A DNA stretch of 64,000 nt from Pseudidiomarina tainanensis (GTDB lineage: Bacteria; Pseudomonadota; Gammaproteobacteria; Enterobacterales; Alteromonadaceae). A model generated the notes under the pieces. The model did no database searches. It worked only from the letters and a program-made list of their open reading frames with translations, and had not been told where the DNA came from. The translations under genes and the position numbers were made by a program. The DNA lies in the NCBI RefSeq assembly GCF_004214835.1, contig NZ_PIQJ01000001.1:1054001-1118000 (forward strand), in the 5' to 3' direction. This document shows positions 59,286 to 64,000 of the stretch, in pieces; within the stretch, counting starts at the first letter, position 1; every line of letters starts with the position of its first letter.

Positions 59286-60081
59286 ACAAAGCAACTATGT
59301 TTCACGACAACCGGACGATAACGGTATTATCGCGTGGAGTGATGAAGAAAACGCGGTTTGGCATGACCTTGTAGAACGCCAACTTAAGCATATTCCGGGT
59401 AAAGCCTGTGACGAATATATGCATGGTCTCGATTTACTCAATCTGCCGCATGATCGTATTCCACAACTTCATGAAATTAATGAAGTGTTGCAAGCAACGA
59501 CGGGTTGGCAAGTTGCTCAAGTGCCTGCGCTAATTCCGTTTGACGAATTCTTTCGTCTATTGGCGAATAAGCAATTTCCAGTTGCGACATTTATTCGTAC
59601 GCGCGAAGAATTTGATTACTTGCAAGAACCGGATATTTTTCATGAGATTTTCGGTCACTGCCCGTTGTTAACGAATCCAGCGTTCGCTCATTTTACCCAT
59701 CAATACGGTAAATTGGGATTAAACGCGACGCCAAAAGAGCGCGTATATCTGGCCAGATTATATTGGTTCACAGTTGAGTTCGGGTTGTTACAAACCGAAG
59801 ATGGTTTGCGTATCTATGGTGGCGGAATTTTATCTTCACCAGGCGAGACGGAATACGCAATATACAGCGATAAACCAGAACGTAAACCGCTGGTGCCTTT
59901 GGATGCGCTAAGAACACCTTATCGTATCGATATTATGCAACCGATTTACTACACCATTGAAAGTACCGACCGGTTATTTGAAATCGCCGATTTAGATATT
60001 ATGGCGCTAGTTCGTGAGGCAATGGAACTTGGTTTATTTGAACCGAAGTTTCCGCCAAAACCGAAAACTGACGCTGCTTAA
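59278..60081 (+). CDS. phhA: Phenylalanine 4-monooxygenase
   Basis: A 267-residue pterin-dependent hydroxylase converting Phe to Tyr. Iron ligands are in PDIFHEIFGHCP (two His, about 121 and 126) with the Glu in the following YWFTVEFGL (about 166); the pterin-binding region is intact. Length matches bacterial single-domain enzymes. Followed by phhB, which regenerates its cofactor. Confidence 0.95.
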   Translation: MGKQSNYVSRQPDDNGIIAWSDEENAVWHDLVERQLKHIPGKACDEYMHGLDLLNLPHDRIPQLHEINEVLQATTGWQVAQVPALIPFDEFFRLLANKQFPVATFIRTREEFDYLQEPDIFHEIFGHCPLLTNPAFAHFTHQYGKLGLNATPKERVYLARLYWFTVEFGLLQTEDGLRIYGGGILSSPGETEYAIYSDKPERKPLVPLDALRTPYRIDIMQPIYYTIESTDRLFEIADLDIMALVREAMELGLFEPKFPPKPKTDAA

Positions 60082-60117
60082 TTATTGTTTGATAAATAAA
60101 GTTAAATCGAGGACAGA

Positions 60118-60462
60118 ATGTCAGAATTAAAACAACAAACTTGTGAAGCCTGCAATGCCGATGCACCGAAAGTAAGTGATGCTGAATTGGCTGAATTAAT
60201 TCGTGAAATTCCTGAATGGACGCCGGTTGTTCGTGACGGTGTGATGCAATTAGAGCGTGAGTTCAAGTTTAAGAACTTCAAGTTGGCGCTGGCGTTTACT
60301 AATAAAGTCGGCGAAATTGCCGAAGCTGAATTTCATCATCCGACTCTGGTGACTGAATGGGGCAAGGTAACCGTTACTTGGTGGACGCATGCAATCAATG
60401 GTCTACATAAGAATGATTTTATTATGGCAGCACGTACGGACGCTGTATTGAACGACGCTTGA
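60118..60462 (+). CDS. phhB: Pterin-4-alpha-carbinolamine dehydratase
   Basis: A 114-residue enzyme that recycles the pterin cofactor of PhhA. Active-site pattern [20 protein letters not shown], the expected H-H-P with a later His, is clear. Start ATG 60118, GAGGACAG upstream. Ends the phh operon before the terminator at 60521. Confidence 0.95.
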   Translation: MSELKQQTCEACNADAPKVSDAELAELIREIPEWTPVVRDGVMQLEREFKFKNFKLALAFTNKVGEIAEAEFHHPTLVTEWGKVTVTWWTHAINGLHKNDFIMAARTDAVLNDA

Positions 60463-60520
60463 TTGATGCATACCTGATGCGCAACAAAAAACGAGTCGGT
60501 CAGAACTGCTCGGACGACTA

Positions 60521-60559
60521 AAAAAAGCCCTTGAGGATGGTTATCCCAAGGGCTTTTTT
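60521..60559. terminator. Intrinsic terminator after phhB
   Basis: AAAAAAGCCCTTG (60521-60533) pairs with CAAGGGCTTTTTT (60547-60559), loop of 13 bases. A- and T-tracts on both sides make it efficient in either direction. It lies immediately before the TyrR box of tyrR. The 60463-60520 stretch before it holds nothing else I recognise. Confidence 0.93.
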
Positions 60560-60560
60560 G

Positions 60561-60578
60561 TGTATACTTTGCTTTACA
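60561..60578 (+). promoter_or_regulatory. TyrR box in front of tyrR (autoregulation)
   Basis: TGTATA, CTTTGC, TTTACA: 11 of 12 conserved positions of TGTAAA-N6-TTTACA, with the exact six-base spacing. It begins one base after the phhB terminator and lies 24 bases before the tyrR ATG, overlapping a -10-like TATACT (60563-60568). Repression of tyrR by its own product is the simplest reading. Confidence 0.8.
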
Positions 60579-60602
60579 CATAGACTAATAAAGCGGCTAT
60601 TT

Positions 60603-62153
60603 ATGCGTTTGGAAATAACCTGCGATGATCGTCTGGGCATTGCTCAAGACGTGCTACAGATTCTGCGCGACCACGAAATTGACCTACGTGGTATAGAAGT
60701 CGATCCGAAAGGAAAGATCTTTCTTAACTTCCCTGAGTTAGAGTTTAAGGATTTCCAACACCTGATGCCGGAGATCCGTCGCATCCCGAATGTGAAAGAC
60801 GTAAAAACGATCGCAATAATGCCGTCTGAACGCGAGCACTTTGAATTTAAACTATTGCTGAGCAAGCTACCTGATCCAATTCTCTCAGTTGATAGCCGCG
60901 GTATGATCGATATCGCCAACGATGCTGCACAGCAAGTTCTTAGCGATAACCGAACCGAATTAGTGGGCACTTCGATAGGTCAGTGGCTTACTGGTTTTGC
61001 CGTTCAACGATGGCTTGAGAAGCAACCCACAGACCCAACCGTACAGCAAATAAGTGCAGGTGGTTCGAAATACTTTGCTGATTTGTTACCCATTTGGGTT
61101 GCCGATGACTCGGGCAAAAATAGCTTTGCTGGTGCCGTGATTACCTGTAAACCACAGCCGTTAGTCGAGCAATGGCAACGCGGCGGAAATCATGATGTGT
61201 TTACGCAAGTACTCGGTGAACATGCCAGTATGAAGCGGTTAGTGAAAGAAGCTGCACGTATGGCTGAGCTCAACGTACCCTTGCTGATTCAGGGCGAAAC
61301 AGGCGTGGGTAAAGAGTTATTAGCGCGTGCCTGCCATCAAGCCAGTCAGCGAGCTGACAAGCCTTTCTTAGCCATTAACTGCGCTGCGTTACCGGACAAT
61401 GTGGCCGAAAGCGAATTGTTTGGCCACGGCAAAGGTAGTTTAGGGCCGTATACGGAAGCTAAGAAAGGCATCTTTGAACAGGCCAATGGCGGTACTGTAT
61501 TACTCGATGCTGTTGGTGAGATGTCCAATGGTCTGCAAGCGAAATTACTACGTTTTATTCAGGACGGTCGTTTTCGACGTATTGGCGAAGAGCAAGAAGT
61601 GACTGTCGATGTGCGTATTATTTGCTCTGCGCAAGATGATTTGATTGAGCGTGTGGAAGCTGGAACGTTTCGCGAAGATTTATTTTACCGCCTGAACGTT
61701 TTAACGTTGCAAGTTCCACCTTTACGCGAGCGCAAATCGGATATTAATTTGTTAACCGAGCATTTCACCGTGCAAGCTTGCCAGAGATTAGGACGCAGTT
61801 TAGTGATGCTCACTCGGACTGCGCGTGAGGCCTTACAGCGCTATCAATGGCCGGGCAACGTTCGCCAACTCGAAAATGTGTTGTTTCGTTCCATTTCAAT
61901 GACTGAGGGAGATACCCTCGATGTTAGCGATATTCATTTACCAGGCGCTGATAGCTTACAAGAGAATGTCGCTATTGATCTGGAAGAAGGAAGCCTAGAC
62001 GAGGCGGTGAAAAAATTCGAAGCGACGATTCTGCGTCGGCTTTATCCAAGTTATCCGAGCACGCGGCAACTGGCTAAGAAGTTGGGATTATCGCATACGG
62101 CGGTAGCAAATAAGTTGCGTGACTACGGCATCGGCAAAACCCGCAAACGCTGA
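60603..62153 (+). CDS. tyrR: Aromatic amino acid regulator TyrR/PhhR
   Basis: A 516-residue regulator: N-terminal ACT domain (MRLEITCDDRLGIAQDVLQI), PAS domain (about 85-190), AAA+ domain with Walker A GETGVGKE (231-238), and C-terminal helix-turn-helix (TRQLAKKLGLSHTAVANKLRDY). The sigma-54 GAFTGA motif is absent (GSLGPY at 278-283), so it should work with sigma-70 like E. coli TyrR. Walker B reads LLDAVGEM: Asp302 is followed by Ala303 where Glu is normal, suggesting impaired ATP hydrolysis. ATG 60603 gives the family N-terminus. Neighbours are its likely targets. Confidence 0.93.
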   Translation: MRLEITCDDRLGIAQDVLQILRDHEIDLRGIEVDPKGKIFLNFPELEFKDFQHLMPEIRRIPNVKDVKTIAIMPSEREHFEFKLLLSKLPDPILSVDSRGMIDIANDAAQQVLSDNRTELVGTSIGQWLTGFAVQRWLEKQPTDPTVQQISAGGSKYFADLLPIWVADDSGKNSFAGAVITCKPQPLVEQWQRGGNHDVFTQVLGEHASMKRLVKEAARMAELNVPLLIQGETGVGKELLARACHQASQRADKPFLAINCAALPDNVAESELFGHGKGSLGPYTEAKKGIFEQANGGTVLLDAVGEMSNGLQAKLLRFIQDGRFRRIGEEQEVTVDVRIICSAQDDLIERVEAGTFREDLFYRLNVLTLQVPPLRERKSDINLLTEHFTVQACQRLGRSLVMLTRTAREALQRYQWPGNVRQLENVLFRSISMTEGDTLDVSDIHLPGADSLQENVAIDLEEGSLDEAVKKFEATILRRLYPSYPSTRQLAKKLGLSHTAVANKLRDYGIGKTRKR

Positions 62154-62162
62154 AATCAAAAA

Positions 62163-62258
62163 CGATATTAGCTGTTGGATATTAGAGGGCGTCGATGAGG
62201 ATTCAATCCTTTTGGTTTCGGGTTTTTACGAATATCTAATATCTAAGAGCTAATAGCG
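62163..62258. repeat. Heptad inverted-repeat element, copy C (after tyrR)
   Basis: Left arm 62163-62185, starting nine bases after the tyrR stop: CG, ATATTAG, CTGTTGG, ATATTAG (one heptad fewer than copies A and B). Right arm 62231-62258, read on minus: CG, CTATTAG, CTCTTAG, ATATTAG, ATATT. Between them is a weak hairpin (AGGAT 62198-62202, ATCCT 62206-62210, then TTT), apparently the tyrR terminator. More diverged than copy B. Confidence 0.78.
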
Positions 62259-62268
62259 CACTTGCCTT

Positions 62269-62368
62269 TGTATTGTTTTCTTTACAGTGTTTCTAGCTTC
62301 TGTAATGAAATCATGACAGCACAGACTCCACGTGCCAGCCTTTCTTCAACTGTATCAATTAGTTTACA
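62269..62368 (+). promoter_or_regulatory. Three TyrR-box-like sites upstream of hpd
   Basis: Site 1, 62269-62286: TGTATT-N6-TTTACA (10 of 12). Site 2, 62301-62318: TGTAAT-N6-ATGACA (9 of 12). Site 3, 62351-62368: TGTATC-N6-TTTACA (10 of 12). Starts are 32 and 50 bases apart. They lie 147-246 bases before the hpd ATG, in the 361-bp gap after tyrR. The rest of the gap (62369-62514) shows no convincing -35/-10 pair; the hpd ribosome binding site is GAGGA at 62506-62510. Confidence 0.65.
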
Positions 62369-62514
62369 CCTTGCTGTTTTTCTGACCTCCCCATTGATTG
62401 TGGGTTGCAGCTGGCGCTGAAGAGCAACAGTGCGCATAGTAGTATCGATACATTCTTTGATGTGCGTCACTTTATTTAGAACAGAACGCACGAAATGCGA
62501 ACAACGAGGACATT

Positions 62515-63579
62515 ATGACTGATATTAATTACAACCCATTACAAACCGACGGCTTCGAGTTTGTTGAATACTCAGCGCCAGATGCAGCCGGTATTGCGGC
62601 ATTAAAAGATTTGTTCACCAAGCTTGGTTTTACTGAAGTTGCAAAGCACAAGAGCAAAGAAGTTTGGTTGTTTAAGCAAAATGACATTAACTTTATTGTG
62701 AATGCGGAAACGGGCGGTCAAGCCGAAGAATTTGCTAAAGCACACGGCCCGAGTGTCTGTGGTATGGCGTGGCGCGTAAAGGACGCTAAACATGCATTTG
62801 AGCATGCGGTAGCAAATGGTGCCAAGCCGTTCCAGCGTCATACTGGCTCAGGCGAAGAGCAATTCCCAGGTGTCTATGGCATTGGTGAGAGCGTGCTGTA
62901 CTTCGTGGATAAAGATATTTATACCAATGACTTCGACTTCTATGAAAACTGGGAAGCGAAAATGAAAGATCACGCCGCCGGTTTGTATGAAGTCGACCAT
63001 TTAACGCACAACGTATTCCGTGGCAACATGGACACTTGGGCTGGCTTCTATGAGCGCATCGGTAACTTCCGCGAAATTCGTTACTTTGACATTGAAGGTA
63101 AGTTAACTGGCTTGTTAAGCCGCGCAATGACTGCGCCTTGTGGCAAGATTCGTATTCCAATCAACGAGTCTCATGATGACAAATCGCAAATCGAAGAATA
63201 CTTGCGTGAATACAACGGCGAAGGCATTCAGCACATTGCATTAACTTCTGACGATATTTACAAAACGGTCCGTGACTTACGTGCTATCGGGATGGACTTC
63301 ATGCCGACGCCTGATACCTATTATGCGAAAGTTGATGAACGCGTCGAAGGTCATGAAGAAGACGTTGATAAATTGCGCGAACTGCAGATCCTCATTGATG
63401 GCGCGCCAATGAAAGACGGTATTTTGCTACAGATTTTCACGCAAACCGTTATTGGCCCAGTATTCTTCGAAATCATTCAACGTAAAGGTAATGAAGGCTT
63501 CGGTGAAGGTAACTTCAAAGCCTTGTTTGAATCGATTGAAGAAGATCAAATCCGTCGTGGAGTATTAAGCGATGCGTAA
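62515..63579 (+). CDS. hpd: 4-hydroxyphenylpyruvate dioxygenase
   Basis: A 354-residue Fe(II) dioxygenase converting 4-hydroxyphenylpyruvate to homogentisate. Two vicinal-oxygen-chelate domains; iron ligands are in VDHLTHNV (about residue 162), GIQHIAL (about 241) and FFEIIQRKG (Glu about 323). Start ATG 62515 with GAGGACATT upstream. Its stop overlaps the hmgA start by eight bases. Confidence 0.96.
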   Translation: MTDINYNPLQTDGFEFVEYSAPDAAGIAALKDLFTKLGFTEVAKHKSKEVWLFKQNDINFIVNAETGGQAEEFAKAHGPSVCGMAWRVKDAKHAFEHAVANGAKPFQRHTGSGEEQFPGVYGIGESVLYFVDKDIYTNDFDFYENWEAKMKDHAAGLYEVDHLTHNVFRGNMDTWAGFYERIGNFREIRYFDIEGKLTGLLSRAMTAPCGKIRIPINESHDDKSQIEEYLREYNGEGIQHIALTSDDIYKTVRDLRAIGMDFMPTPDTYYAKVDERVEGHEEDVDKLRELQILIDGAPMKDGILLQIFTQTVIGPVFFEIIQRKGNEGFGEGNFKALFESIEEDQIRRGVLSDA

Positions 63580-64000
63580 ATGGATTAGCTTTCCGAAACA
63601 AGTCGGTGTGGCCTCTAAGCAGGCCCACGCTGATTTTCCGGAGCAAGCGATCTTTGAACGCGAAGTAGGGCGTAGTGGTTTCTTTGGGCCCGCAACGCAC
63701 TTCCATCATCGCCATGCTCCAACCGGTTGGAGTGATTGGGAAGGCGAGTTACGTCCACGTAACTTCGACTTCAATAAACTAGATAATGTTGCCACGGAAT
63801 CACCATGGCAAGTACCGATGTTGCTGCATAATGCTCAGTGTAAATTCCGTATTTGGCATTGCCAGGAGCGCATGAACTTTTTGGTGCGTAATGCTGACGG
63901 TGATGAATTGCTCTTTGTTCATGAAGGACGTGGTGAGCTATTCTGTGACTATGGTCACATTACGCTTGAGAAAGGCGACTATTTCGCGATTCCACGCTCA
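63572..64000 (+). CDS. hmgA: Homogentisate 1,2-dioxygenase, N-terminal part
   Basis: The first 143 residues of a protein cut by the window end. The segment MRKWISFPKQVGVASKQAHA and FFGPATHFHHRHAPTGWSDWEG, LRPRNFD, LLHNAQCKFR, VRNADGDELLFVHEGRGELF match the bacterial homogentisate dioxygenase cupin family, which opens the ring of homogentisate to maleylacetoacetate. Overlap with hpd supports the pathway assignment. Iron ligands lie beyond the window. Confidence 0.9.
   Translation, partial: MRKWISFPKQVGVASKQAHADFPEQAIFEREVGRSGFFGPATHFHHRHAPTGWSDWEGELRPRNFDFNKLDNVATESPWQVPMLLHNAQCKFRIWHCQERMNFLVRNADGDELLFVHEGRGELFCDYGHITLEKGDYFAIPRS

Overview
The window is a gene-dense gammaproteobacterial chromosome segment. 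Gene content, gene order and protein sequences best fit the order Alteromonadales and look Idiomarina/Pseudidiomarina-like; that placement is inference from protein character and synteny, not a database match. Nearly everything is chromosomal core. I see no prophage, insertion sequence, integron or CRISPR array.

Layout. 1-4557: envelope biogenesis run bamA(3' part)-skp-lpxD-fabZ-lpxA-lpxB. 4696-7497: a small quinone/redox group (glutathionyl-hydroquinone reductase, pirin, quinone oxidoreductase), then a lone tRNA-Tyr. 7686-13823: xerD-dsbC-recJ-prfB-lysS, with prfB carrying its programmed +1 frameshift. 13938-18847: mostly minus strand (transsulfuration-family enzyme, slyD, ygfZ, nadB) with sdhE and a short ygfX-like gene on plus. 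19022-27611: rpoE-rseA-rseB-rseC, then lepA-lepB-rnc-era-recO-pdxJ. 27595-35025: rlmD-relA-mazG, pyrG-eno. 35044-36392: an unrecognised protein and a TSUP permease. 36501-47125: ftsB-ispD-ispF-truD-surE-pcm-yqaA-nlpD-rpoS, mutS (opposite strand), pncC, recA with a LexA box. 47151-49836: a patatin-like esterase convergent with putP. 49841-57847: the leftward pspF-sapABCDF operon, which runs into putP, divergent from pspABC with a complete sigma-54 control region. 58044-64000: methionine gamma-lyase-like enzyme, phhA, phhB, tyrR/phhR, hpd and the start of hmgA, an aromatic amino acid catabolic cluster ending at homogentisate.

How genes work together. Stress control is heavily represented: sigma-E with its RseABC module, RelA, RpoS, the Psp response and LexA/RecA. 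The last 6 kb looks like a TyrR/PhhR regulon: I find TyrR-box-like sites (TGTAAA-N6-TTTACA) in front of tyrR, in front of the phh operon, and three in front of hpd.

Most unusual signal. Three unrelated genes (lysS, the patatin-like gene, tyrR) are each followed, about ten bases after the stop codon, by an element built from 7-bp units (consensus ATATTAG). The best copy is a 105-bp inverted repeat whose 30-bp arms enclose an intrinsic terminator. The lysS copy is paired with six perfect GATTAAC heptamers on the far side of its terminator. I do not recognise this as a described repeat family.
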